From NCBI GenBank assembly GCA_963842505.1, contig CAWJGZ010000002.1, positions 992,001-1,056,000 on the forward strand: DNA of 64,000 nucleotides, in the 5' to 3' direction. This document shows, one piece after another, positions 44,516 through 52,459 of the stretch. Under the pieces are notes generated by a model. That model made no database searches and was not told the origin of the DNA. It was given only the letters and a program-made list of their open reading frames with translations. Every line of letters starts with the position of its first letter. Within the stretch, counting starts at the first letter, position 1. The DNA is from PALSA-129 sp963842505 (lineage in GTDB: Bacteria > Acidobacteriota > Terriglobia > Bryobacterales > Bryobacteraceae). Both the position numbers and the translations under genes were made by a program.

Positions 44516-45324
44516 CGGGCGCTCACCAGGCGCGGCCGTGCGGGGGCGTCCTGCCACAATTTCCAGGGCGCTGCCTGGCGGTTCCAGAGATCGTTCAGGT
44601 GCTGGTATTCGCGATAGGTGTCCATGGCGTAGAAGAAGCCGTCGTGCTGGTAGGCCATGAGTTGGCCTTCATTGGCGAGACGCTCCAGGGGCTCGCGCTC
44701 CAGAATGCAGTCATCGCCGCCTAGGTACTCGAAGAACTTTTTCTGAAAGACGAAGAAGCCGGCGCTCATCCACCCGTCGGCCTTGGGCTTTTCGGCGAAT
44801 CTCTGCACCTGGCCGCGCTCCGCCAGGTCGAGCATGCCGAAACGGGAAATCGGCGCAACGCTGGTGACCGTGGCGATCTTGCCGTGGCTCTTGTGAAAAT
44901 CGAGCAGCCGCCGGATGTTGACGTCGCTCACGCCATCGCCATAAGTGAGCAGGAAGGTGTCGCCATCCACGTACTTCCGGACCTTGGCCAGGCGTCCGCC
45001 GGTCTGGCAATCCAGGCCGGTATCGGCCAGGGTCACGCTGAAGCCCTCTTCGGCGTGATGGCCGTGGCACCGCAGTTGGGCGCGCTCTCCGAGCTTCATG
45101 GTGAAGTCGTTGTTCATGGCCTCGTAATTCAGGAAATATTCTTTGATGATGTTGCCCTTGTAACCCAGGCACAGCACAAAGTCGCGGAAGCCGTGGTGCG
45201 CGTAGATTTTCATGATGTGCCACAGGATGGGGCGGCCACCGACCTCCACCATGGGCTTAGGACGGAACTCGGTCTCTTCACGAAGCCGTGTTCCCAGACC
45301 ACCGCACAGGATCACAACCTTCAC
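44512..45324 (-). CDS. rfbF: Glucose-1-phosphate cytidylyltransferase
   Basis: 270 residues. VKVVILCGGLGTRLREETEF and RPKPMVEVGGRPILWHIMKI are the nucleotidyltransferase signature of RfbF/DdhA; GDTFLLTYGDGVSDVNIRRL and VTSVAPISRFGMLDLAE agree. It makes CDP-glucose, the first step towards 3,6-dideoxyhexoses. I use GTG 45324, which has GGAGGG nine bases upstream and starts the protein at the family start; the frame to 45375 is longer. First gene of the twelve-gene polysaccharide operon, with a ~220-base upstream region. Confidence 0.93.
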   Translation of the reverse strand: MKVVILCGGLGTRLREETEFRPKPMVEVGGRPILWHIMKIYAHHGFRDFVLCLGYKGNIIKEYFLNYEAMNNDFTMKLGERAQLRCHGHHAEEGFSVTLADTGLDCQTGGRLAKVRKYVDGDTFLLTYGDGVSDVNIRRLLDFHKSHGKIATVTSVAPISRFGMLDLAERGQVQRFAEKPKADGWMSAGFFVFQKKFFEYLGGDDCILEREPLERLANEGQLMAYQHDGFFYAMDTYREYQHLNDLWNRQAAPWKLWQDAPARPRLVSAR

Positions 45325-45545
45325 GACATGCGGCCCTCCCGCGGCCGTCGGGGCGTTTTGCTTCCAGCGTTGCAAGAGGCAATATTCGGGCGATCCGGGG
45401 TGGCATAATATCTTGCCCTTGGTTGTGGAACTTTTATGGCCTAAAGTTAATGGCCGGGAAAAGCCGCCGGCGCCGCCGGGAGACCGTACTTCAAGTGACT
45501 GCGGGATTACGGTTTAGCTTCGCCTATGGAAGCCATGCCAGCAAG

Positions 45546-47093
45546 TTATTCGGGGATTCGCACGCGGTAAAGTTGACGAATGTTAGTATACTGCTCGACG
45601 GTCTCGGAGCCGCCGTCGGCCGCAATCTTCGCCAGCAGCCAGCCCGGCTTGAGGAGACTTTGTAAGACGCGAAACTCCTTTCCGGGAGTGGCGAAGTCGC
45701 GGTAGTCGATCACGCGCAGCGGACACCAGCGGCGCAAACTGGTCAAGGAGGGATCGATGGAGGCCGTATTGAAGGCCTCGTATTTTACAGCGGCGGTCTT
45801 ATCCACCAGAAAAATCAAGTTTGATTTCAGCGGCTCGGGCGTGTAGTGCCACATTTGCAGGAACAGTTGGCCGTCGGCCACTACCACCGGTCCCTGCCGC
45901 AGGGCCCCAACCAGCAAGGATTCCTCGGCGAGCGGATTTCGCGGCGGAGGAACCGTCGCCGTCGCCACGAACAATCGGAGCACTGCGAGCGCCAGCATCG
46001 CGAACGCCGGCAGCGAGCGCCCGCCCGAGAGGCGCGCCACCACCGCCGGCGTCAGCAGCAAGACGCCCGTGAGGCTCAGCAGCGCGTACCGCGGGGAGAA
46101 CATGTGGGTCACCAGCAATCCCGCAGCCATCACGAAAACCGGAATGCCGAGGAACAGGATGCCGGCGAGGATCTCATGGAGAGGAAAAGCAGGTGGGTTA
46201 TCCGGCAGGCCGGACGAGTCAGGATGCTTCCACGCCCAGAATGCCATCAACGCCAACCCCAGCACCAGATAACTCACGCCGGGCTGCAGCCCGTTTTCCC
46301 AAAACTCCGCCACCTGGGCGGGGTTGGCCAGAGCCCAGGTAGCCTGGCTGAACTCATGGACCACGGCCCGGATGGTGGCCACGTACCAGACCAGCGGCGC
46401 CGCTCCGCAAGCCATTGCCGTCCAGATACCCCAGTCAATGCGCCGCGCCTTCCAGGAGCGATAGGCTTCCCCACCAGCCAGCGGAACGTAGAGCATGACC
46501 GCATAGTAGTGGCACATCAAGGCGCCCATCAGGCTCAGCGCAAGTGCGGCACAGGCGGCGGCATGTTTGACCCGCTCTTGCGGCCGGCGTGAGCAAGTGG
46601 CGGCCTGCCACGACACCAGCATGAGGCCGGCAAAGCCGAACTCGAGTCCGTAAGCCCGCGCTTCGTAGGCGTAATCATAGGCCTGGGTGGCCAGGGGCAG
46701 AAGCAACGCCGCCAAGCCGTAGAAAATACCCAGACGGCGGCGCACAAACCAGAACAGGCAGAGGCAGAAGATCCAAAACCCGGCGATCGCCGGCAGGCGG
46801 ATGGCCACATCGCCCGGTCCGAACCAGCGCATGGCAAAATGCGTCAGCAGGTGGGGGAGCGGCGGACTCGCATCGGTCAGTTGTGCCAGCTTCCAGGTGG
46901 CGGCCGCGTCCGGCGCCGACGCCGAGATCACCGTGATGACTTCGTCATACCACAGCGGCTTCGACGCCGCGTGCCGCGCCGCCCCCCACCCATACAGCAG
47001 CGTGAGCAGTGCCAGTATCGCGTACCGGTACTTGGCCGCCGCGGCGGCCATCTCTTGCGCGTCTCGCTCGAGCGAATTCCCCCCCGATGGCAT
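45546..47093 (-). CDS. GT39-type membrane glycosyltransferase
   Basis: Up to 515 residues with about ten hydrophobic segments. SKPLWYDEVITVISAS (Asp50-Glu51) followed by LTDASPPLPHLLTHFAMRWF is the conserved first loop of GT39 (PMT/ArnT-like) transferases. The C-terminal ~130 residues are soluble. ATG 47093 is the longest start; ATG 47051 is possible. It is divergent to the phosphoglycosyltransferase gene, sharing a ~100-base regulatory gap with it. Confidence 0.8.
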   Translation of the reverse strand: MPSGGNSLERDAQEMAAAAAKYRYAILALLTLLYGWGAARHAASKPLWYDEVITVISASAPDAAATWKLAQLTDASPPLPHLLTHFAMRWFGPGDVAIRLPAIAGFWIFCLCLFWFVRRRLGIFYGLAALLLPLATQAYDYAYEARAYGLEFGFAGLMLVSWQAATCSRRPQERVKHAAACAALALSLMGALMCHYYAVMLYVPLAGGEAYRSWKARRIDWGIWTAMACGAAPLVWYVATIRAVVHEFSQATWALANPAQVAEFWENGLQPGVSYLVLGLALMAFWAWKHPDSSGLPDNPPAFPLHEILAGILFLGIPVFVMAAGLLVTHMFSPRYALLSLTGVLLLTPAVVARLSGGRSLPAFAMLALAVLRLFVATATVPPPRNPLAEESLLVGALRQGPVVVADGQLFLQMWHYTPEPLKSNLIFLVDKTAAVKYEAFNTASIDPSLTSLRRWCPLRVIDYRDFATPGKEFRVLQSLLKPGWLLAKIAADGGSETVEQYTNIRQLYRVRIPE

Positions 47094-47151
47094 CGATTCT
47101 AATAATCACTATAGCCTAAGCGGCAGCGGCATCGGCATTCCCGGCTGTGGT

Positions 47152-47157
47152 TATAAT
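47152..47157 (+). promoter_or_regulatory. TATAAT -10 element before the phosphoglycosyltransferase gene
   Basis: A perfect TATAAT lies 33 bases before the start ATG at 47191. No good -35 hexamer sits at 16-18 bases upstream. On the other strand TATAGT lies at about 47110-47115, close to the start of the divergent GT39 gene. Confidence 0.42.
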
Positions 47158-47190
47158 GGTGTGGCTGTTGTAATCTTCGGTGCCCCTTGG

Positions 47191-48583
47191 ATGACGCGCT
47201 TTTTTCGGGTAAACGTTCCCGCCACTTCGCTCACGCTGTTGGTTTCGGACATCCTGCTGGCGACTTCCGCTTTCGTCCTGGCAACCTACCTTACGTTCGA
47301 CGTCGATCCCCAAACTTACCTGCTCGACGAGGGTGGCCTGGCTCGCCTTGTTCCGGTCGTGCTCACAATCCTGGTCGGCATGCACTTCAGCGATCTCTAT
47401 TCGCGGGTCCACGTGCAGTCGCGGATCGTCCTGCTGCAACAGCTCTGCCTGGTGATGGGCGTCGCATTCCTGGTACAGGGCTTCCTCAGTTATCTGATTC
47501 CCTCGCAGCGTGTTTCCATTCACGTGATGGTCGTCGGCAGCACGCTGGCCATGGCCGGCCTGTTCCTGTGGCGGATCGCCTTTAGCGCCTTCGCGCACCA
47601 GGTGATGGGGCGCGATACTCTCCTGCTGGTGGGCAGCAGCCCCGTCCTCGAGGACATTGCCCGCCACATTGAAGAACACCCCGAGCTAGCTCTGGAGGTG
47701 ACCGGCTATGTGGCCGATGGACAGGAGAACCGGCGCTCCCCTTCCCGGCGGCAAGGTGCTGGGCCCGCTCAGTTCGCTCACCGAAGTGGTCCAGGCGACC
47801 CGCCCGCACCGCCTGGTGATCGGAATGTCGGAGCGGCGGCAGCGTATGCCTGTGGTCGAACTCCTCGATCTGCGCTTTGCGGGCTACATCATCGAGGAGG
47901 CTGCCACCGCCTTCGAACACGTATGCGGCCGCGTTTGCATCCGTGAACTGCGTCCATCGCAACTCATTTATTCGGGTGAGCTCGGCCCGCGCACGACGAC
48001 TCTGCTGGCGCAGACCAAGTCCAACCGGCTGCTCTCGGCCTTGGCCCTGGTGGTGGCCTCGCCCGTCATGCTTCTGACCGCGCTGGCCGTGCGGCTTTCG
48101 TCGCCTGGCCCGATTCTCTATCGCCAGGTGCGCGTGGGGCTCGACGGCCGGCTTTTCACGCTTTACAAATTCCGGTCGATGCGGGCCGACGCCGAAGCGC
48201 AAACCGGAGCCGTCTGGGCTTCCAAAGACGATCCCCGGATCACCAGAGTCGGCCGCATCATCCGTAAACTCCGCTTCGATGAGTTGCCCCAACTGTTCAA
48301 CAGCCTCATCGGCGACATGTCCATCGTGGGTCCGCGCCCCGAGCGGCCTGAATTCGTGCAGGCGCTCTCCGAAAAGATCCCGTACTACCGCCAGCGCCAT
48401 TGCGTCCGTCCCGGCATCACCGGCTGGGCTCAAATCAACTATAAGTACGGCGACACTCTGGAGGACACCATCATGAAGCTCGAATACGACCTTTATTACA
48501 TCAAGAATATGTCCTTCCGTCTGGACTCATACATCGTCTTCCACACGATTAAGGCCATGCTGCTCTCGCGCGGCGCGCAGTAG
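47191..48583 (+). CDS. EpsB/WbaP-type polyprenyl phosphoglycosyltransferase, frameshifted
   Basis: The corrected product is about 464 residues, the usual size for the TIGR03013-like EpsB_2 group. The first half (from ATG 47191, with three to four membrane segments and LLVGSSPVLEDIARHI) is in one frame, open to 47946. From about 47710-47745 the homology continues in the +1 frame, open to 48583 and with its own ATG at 47708. The second half holds the intact catalytic domain: YKFRSMRADAEAQTG, KLRFDELPQLFNSLIGDMSI and VGPRPERPEFV. It should transfer a sugar phosphate to undecaprenyl phosphate, starting a glycan chain. Sequencing error, true mutation or separately made halves are all possible. Confidence 0.78.
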
Positions 48584-48621
48584 TCGTAGTACTTGGCAAC
48601 CCGTTCCGCGCACTCTGCTGC

Positions 48622-48650
48622 TTGACACACCCCGCATTGCCGCGTCAGAC
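48622..48650 (+). promoter_or_regulatory. Possible promoter of the outer-membrane barrel gene
   Basis: A perfect TTGACA at 48622-48627 is followed at 17 bases by TCAGAC (48645-48650), a weak -10. It sits about 40 bases before the TTG start at 48687. Confidence 0.3.
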
Positions 48651-48686
48651 TTTGAGTTGCTGCTCGTTCCAAACGGAGGAACCCGA

Positions 48687-50003
48687 TTGAATCCGGCTCG
48701 TGTACTGTTGACCCTGGTCTTCGTCCTGCCCGCCTTCGGCCAGTACGCCGGCCCCGCGATCCTTTCGCGCGGCGACGCTCCCGCCGCCATGGCAGCGCCG
48801 CAAATCAGTTTCCGGCCTTTCCTGTCGGTCAGCGGCTCCTATAGCAACGGTCTCTCCGGCGTCGCCCTCAACAGCCAGAACCAACTCGCCAACGTCAGTG
48901 CTTATGGAGTCACAATCTCGGGCGGCATTAGTGGATCCCATAGTTGGCGGCATACCCACATCGGCGTCGATTATCACATCGGCTACACCGATTATTCCGG
49001 CTACTCCAACTACAGCTCCCTCAACCAGGGACTGAATTTCGGTCTGACGCAGCAGATGAGTCGTCACGTCAAGTTCACCTTGCGTGAAGCGTTGGGCATG
49101 TTCTCATTCAACAATCCGAACGTGGGGCTCACCGAAACCGTGCCCTTCGATCCTTCCCAAAGCTTCGTTCCCACCAGCGACTTCTACTACACCCGCACGC
49201 TTTTTTCCACCACCCAGTCCGATCTCGTCATTCAAAAGTCCTCGCGCCTCTCCTTCGATCTGGGCGGCGGCTTCTTCGTCAATCGCTACGCCTCCGCGGC
49301 GCTGTATGGAGTTACCGGCGAAGATGCCACGGGCGATTTCCAGTACCGGCTCTCGCGGCGTTCCACCTTTGGAGTGAACTACAACTTTACCCATTACTCC
49401 TTCACCCGCATCCTCTCCTCGAGCGACCTCCAGGGCGCCTCTGTTACCTTCGCGACGCGAATTTCCCGAACAGTGGAGTTTTCCGGTTACGGCGGATTCA
49501 TGCACGCCGAGACCACGTTCATCCAGAGCGTTCCGGTCGATCCCAACGTGGCCGCCTTGCTCGGCTTCACGACCACTAGCGCGCTGGTTTATCACGTCAA
49601 CTGGGTTCCCAATTTTTCCGCGCGGCTGTCCAAGACCTTCGCCCACGGTGTAGCCTACGCCGCCGGCGGAGAAACCGTCACTCCGGGCAACGGACTTTTC
49701 CTCACATCCCGCACCGCCTCGGTGGTCGGCGGATACGGATACACCGGCCTGCGCAACTGGAGCCTGGGTGTGGCCTTTGTGTACAGCAGGGCCCTCTCCA
49801 TCGGGAACGTGAGCGGCACCTATGGCAACACGTCCGGCTCTTTCAGTCTGAGCCGCAAGCTGTTCCATTCCCTCAGCTTTCTTGCCAGCTACACCGCCAA
49901 CCAGTACCGCAGCCCCAACTTCAGCCTCTACAACCGCTTGATCTACACCGCGTCGGTTGGCATCGGCTGGTCCCCGGGCGAAGTCCCCTTGCGCATCTGG
50001 TAG
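48687..50003 (+). CDS. Outer-membrane beta-barrel protein
   Basis: 438 residues from TTG 48687, which has GGAGG seven bases upstream; a longer frame from 48657 lacks one. The N-terminus (NPARVLLTLVFVLPAFGQ) is a signal peptide. The body is a series of alternating amphipathic strands rich in Ser, Tyr and Gly, such as FRPFLSVSGSYSNGL, HIGVDYHIGYTDYSGYSNYS and GVNYNFTHYSFTRI, ending without a hydrophobic anchor but with a barrel-like last strand. Likely an outer-membrane barrel related to those in exopolysaccharide or PEP-CTERM loci. The exact role is unknown. It follows the phosphoglycosyltransferase, and its 3' end overlaps a convergent GT2 gene by 61 bases. Confidence 0.78.
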   Translation: MNPARVLLTLVFVLPAFGQYAGPAILSRGDAPAAMAAPQISFRPFLSVSGSYSNGLSGVALNSQNQLANVSAYGVTISGGISGSHSWRHTHIGVDYHIGYTDYSGYSNYSSLNQGLNFGLTQQMSRHVKFTLREALGMFSFNNPNVGLTETVPFDPSQSFVPTSDFYYTRTLFSTTQSDLVIQKSSRLSFDLGGGFFVNRYASAALYGVTGEDATGDFQYRLSRRSTFGVNYNFTHYSFTRILSSSDLQGASVTFATRISRTVEFSGYGGFMHAETTFIQSVPVDPNVAALLGFTTTSALVYHVNWVPNFSARLSKTFAHGVAYAAGGETVTPGNGLFLTSRTASVVGGYGYTGLRNWSLGVAFVYSRALSIGNVSGTYGNTSGSFSLSRKLFHSLSFLASYTANQYRSPNFSLYNRLIYTASVGIGWSPGEVPLRIW

Positions 50004-50713
50004 CCTGCGGCGGATAAGCAGAACGTCCGCTTTCTCGCGAACCGGTACCACACCAGCGTCCAGAGCGCCTGGAAGCCGTCTTTCGCGCGGATCTTCTTGC
50101 CTTCCGCGATGCCCCGCGGATTGTATGAAATGGGCACTTCGTGGATGCGGCAGCCCAGGCGCCGCAGCTTGGCCGTCACTTCCGGGCAGAACTCGAATCG
50201 CACGCACTCAAGACGCACCAGCCGCGCCACGCTGGTGCGAAATGCCTTATAGGCCGTCGCCTCGTCCGTGATGGCGGCGTGGTACAGAAGGTTGGCCGCC
50301 AGCGTCAGAATCCGGTTGGCCAACCGGTTCTGCCACTTCATCCCCGCCCAGTTCCGCGATCCGTACACCACGTCGGCGCGTCCGTCCACTATCGGCTGAA
50401 GCAGCAGGTTGTAGTCGTCGGGATCGTACTCCAGATCCCCATCCTGCACCAGCACAATGTCGCCCGTGGCTTTGGCGAGGCCGGTGCGCAGCGCCGCACC
50501 CTTACCGCGGTTGGCGCCTTCGTGATGAACCACCACCAGCCGCAAGCCGGCGAATCGCTCCAGCAGGGCCGCGGTGCCGTCGGTGGACCCATCGTTCACC
50601 ACGATGATTTCCTTCTCGCAGCCCGCCGGCAGTTCCGCGTGGATAACCCGCTCCAGCACGGCGAGCAGCGTAGGGAACTCGTTGTACACCGGAATGAGGA
50701 TCGAAACCCGCAA
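49943..50713 (-). CDS. GT2 family glycosyltransferase
   Basis: 256 residues. SILIPVYNEFPTLLAVLERV, IIVVNDGSTDGTAALLERF and the DxD-type VQDGDLEYDPDDYNLLL are standard GT-A motifs; YGSRNWAGMKWQNRLANRIL and VPISYNPRGIAEGKKIR match dolichol-phosphate-mannose-synthase-like GT2 enzymes without a membrane tail. It probably makes a polyprenyl-phosphate sugar or extends the glycan. It follows the methyltransferase gene by 21 bases. Its last 61 bases overlap, tail to tail, the barrel-protein gene. Confidence 0.9.
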   Translation of the reverse strand: MRVSILIPVYNEFPTLLAVLERVIHAELPAGCEKEIIVVNDGSTDGTAALLERFAGLRLVVVHHEGANRGKGAALRTGLAKATGDIVLVQDGDLEYDPDDYNLLLQPIVDGRADVVYGSRNWAGMKWQNRLANRILTLAANLLYHAAITDEATAYKAFRTSVARLVRLECVRFEFCPEVTAKLRRLGCRIHEVPISYNPRGIAEGKKIRAKDGFQALWTLVWYRFARKRTFCLSAAGYQMRKGTSPGDQPMPTDAV

Positions 50714-50734
50714 GCGCCTTCTCTGCCCGCTATT

Positions 50735-51475
50735 CTACTTCCTCAGCACCGCCAGCAGCGACTGGCCGAATGGCGGCGGCAAGACGGCTTCCACGCGCTC
50801 CAGCAGCGGCGCCGCCAACCGGTCGAAGACCGCAATCTGCGCTTCCGACTGCGCCTCGCGCTTCCACACATGCGCATTCATCCACCAGCCTGCCAGGCCG
50901 ATCGAGTTCACGTAGTGCGCCTTCGTGACTCTCAACCCGGCCTGTTCGGCCAGGCGGGCGATGCCGCCGCGACGGTACCGCCGGTAGTGCCCCAGGTTCC
51001 GGTCGATCGGCCCATACAACGCCTCGAATGCCGGAACCAGCAGCACAATCACCCCGCCGGGCATCAGGATCGACGCCATTGCGTCGACCGCGCCGCTGTC
51101 GTCCTCGATATGTTCGAGCACGTTCACGCACACACACGAATCCGGCCGGCGCCTGGCCAGCTCGCGAAACTCCGGCCGGGCCGTGTCGCACACCAGGGTT
51201 TGCAGGTTCTCGCGCGGTCCGTAGCGTTGCCGCAGCCGCTCCACGCAGGCCGCCTCCGGGTCCAGCGCGACCACCAGCTCGCGATCCAGCAACAGACCAG
51301 TGAGGTTGCCGATGCCGCAACCCACTTCGACCACACGCTGTCCCACTTCCCGCAGCACCAGGCGGCTTTGCCAGGCAAAGTAGTTCCTGGCCCGCGTCAT
51401 CTGGCGCTGGTCTTCGAGAGTAAAGGCCGTGGATGGCTGCGGCACTTGCCGCAATGGGGATTTCACGGATGCCAT
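50735..51475 (-). CDS. SAM-dependent class I methyltransferase
   Basis: 246 residues. RVVEVGCGIGNLTGLLLDRE followed by VVALDPEAACVERL, and CVCVNVLEHIEDDSGAVDAM, are the SAM-binding and post-II motifs of a small-molecule methyltransferase. The later FEALYGPIDRNLGHYRRY occurs in methyltransferases linked to glycan clusters next to GT2 genes. Forms a two-gene unit with the GT2. The substrate is not known. Confidence 0.88.
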   Translation of the reverse strand: MASVKSPLRQVPQPSTAFTLEDQRQMTRARNYFAWQSRLVLREVGQRVVEVGCGIGNLTGLLLDRELVVALDPEAACVERLRQRYGPRENLQTLVCDTARPEFRELARRRPDSCVCVNVLEHIEDDSGAVDAMASILMPGGVIVLLVPAFEALYGPIDRNLGHYRRYRRGGIARLAEQAGLRVTKAHYVNSIGLAGWWMNAHVWKREAQSEAQIAVFDRLAAPLLERVEAVLPPPFGQSLLAVLRK

Positions 51476-51515
51476 CGCGATTTCCCCGAGAAATCACCGA
51501 TTCCGAGCCCAGAAC

Positions 51516-51576
51516 CGCGAGCGTTAGCGAGCGGCCAGTTCCGGGCTGCGTCTACGGCCGCTCGCTCACGCCCGCG
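51516..51576. repeat. Long imperfect hairpin (21-bp arms)
   Basis: The arms 51516-51536 and 51556-51576 are inverted copies with two mismatches and a 19-base loop. The core is AGCGAGCGGCC against GGCCGCTCGCT. It lies in the 127-base gap between the ankyrin gene and the methyltransferase gene, both on the minus strand. No T-run follows. Its form suggests a dispersed REP-like element rather than a terminator. Confidence 0.72.
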
Positions 51577-51602
51577 TTTATCCACTCTTGCATCGCGCAC
51601 CC

Positions 51603-52457
51603 TCACGGCTTCGTCCGGTACCAGGTTTCCACGGCGTCCCCGTAAACCTGCTCCACGTGCGCCCTGGTCCATTCGTCATATACCGGGAAGTACTGCGAAG
51701 GGCTCGTCACCAGGCGCGCGTGCAGGCCCGGCAGGCCGCCGCCGTAAGTCTTCTTCCACACCACCGACCGGTCCTTGGAGCGGACCAGTTGCGCTTCTAC
51801 GGTCAGGCTTAGGTTGTCGTTGGTTTGCTGCGGAACGCACGCCGCTACCGGCTTGACCTCCAGGGCTAGCACTGCGTCGGCGTCCTCGAACGCCTCGTCG
51901 TCCGGGATCTTGGCTACCCCGTGGGATTCCGCCTTCACGATCTCCACCAACCCCCTGCTTGACTGCGCAAAGAATCTCCGGAAATCCACCAGCGCGATGG
52001 CGTCGAGTTGGATCGCCCCCACCTGCTGCACCAGTTGCTCGGGACGCAGGAAGCAGGAACTGTACAAGCCCGCGGCGCTCCATACGGTTTCGACCGCCAG
52101 GTGCGGCCGCGGCGGCTGCGGAAGAACGCTCAAGACTGCATCGATGGCCGCCTTCGCACCCGCGGGCGAAAACACCGCCAGGCCGTAGGCGGTGTAACCG
52201 TGCGCATCGCGGTCGTCGGCCGAAGCGCCCTCCTCGAGCAGCACCCGCACGGTCTCGGCATGGCCGTGCTGGGCCGCCAGCATCAACGCGGTCCGCCCAT
52301 TCCTATCTTGGGCGGCCAAGCTGGCTCCCTTCGCAAGCAGTTGTTCCACCGTGACCGTCGCGCCCTTGGATGCCGCATCCAACAGTTCCGTCCCGGAGTC
52401 CGCCGGCGACCAAACGGCCGCCAGCGCCAGACCGAGCGCCATCGCCAAGGTTCGCAT
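51603..52457 (-). CDS. Secreted ankyrin-repeat protein
   Basis: 284 residues. A signal peptide (MRTLAMALGLALAAVWSPAD) is followed by about two to three ankyrin repeats: LLDAASKGATVTVEQLLAKG, then NGRTALMLAAQHGHAETVRV and LLEEGASADDRDAHGYTAYG. The remainder (about 120-284) is an unrecognised domain with beta-rich segments. The start lies two bases after the efflux pump stop, so the two are cotranscribed. A periplasmic binding or scaffold role is likely; the function is unknown. Confidence 0.8.
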   Translation of the reverse strand: MRTLAMALGLALAAVWSPADSGTELLDAASKGATVTVEQLLAKGASLAAQDRNGRTALMLAAQHGHAETVRVLLEEGASADDRDAHGYTAYGLAVFSPAGAKAAIDAVLSVLPQPPRPHLAVETVWSAAGLYSSCFLRPEQLVQQVGAIQLDAIALVDFRRFFAQSSRGLVEIVKAESHGVAKIPDDEAFEDADAVLALEVKPVAACVPQQTNDNLSLTVEAQLVRSKDRSVVWKKTYGGGLPGLHARLVTSPSQYFPVYDEWTRAHVEQVYGDAVETWYRTKP

Positions 52458-52459
52458 AG

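Noticed and set aside
45405..45430. Sigma-54-like TGGCAT...CTTGC element upstream of rfbF
   Set aside because: Spacing is off by one base, the -24 and -12 elements are imperfect, and it points in the plus direction away from rfbF.
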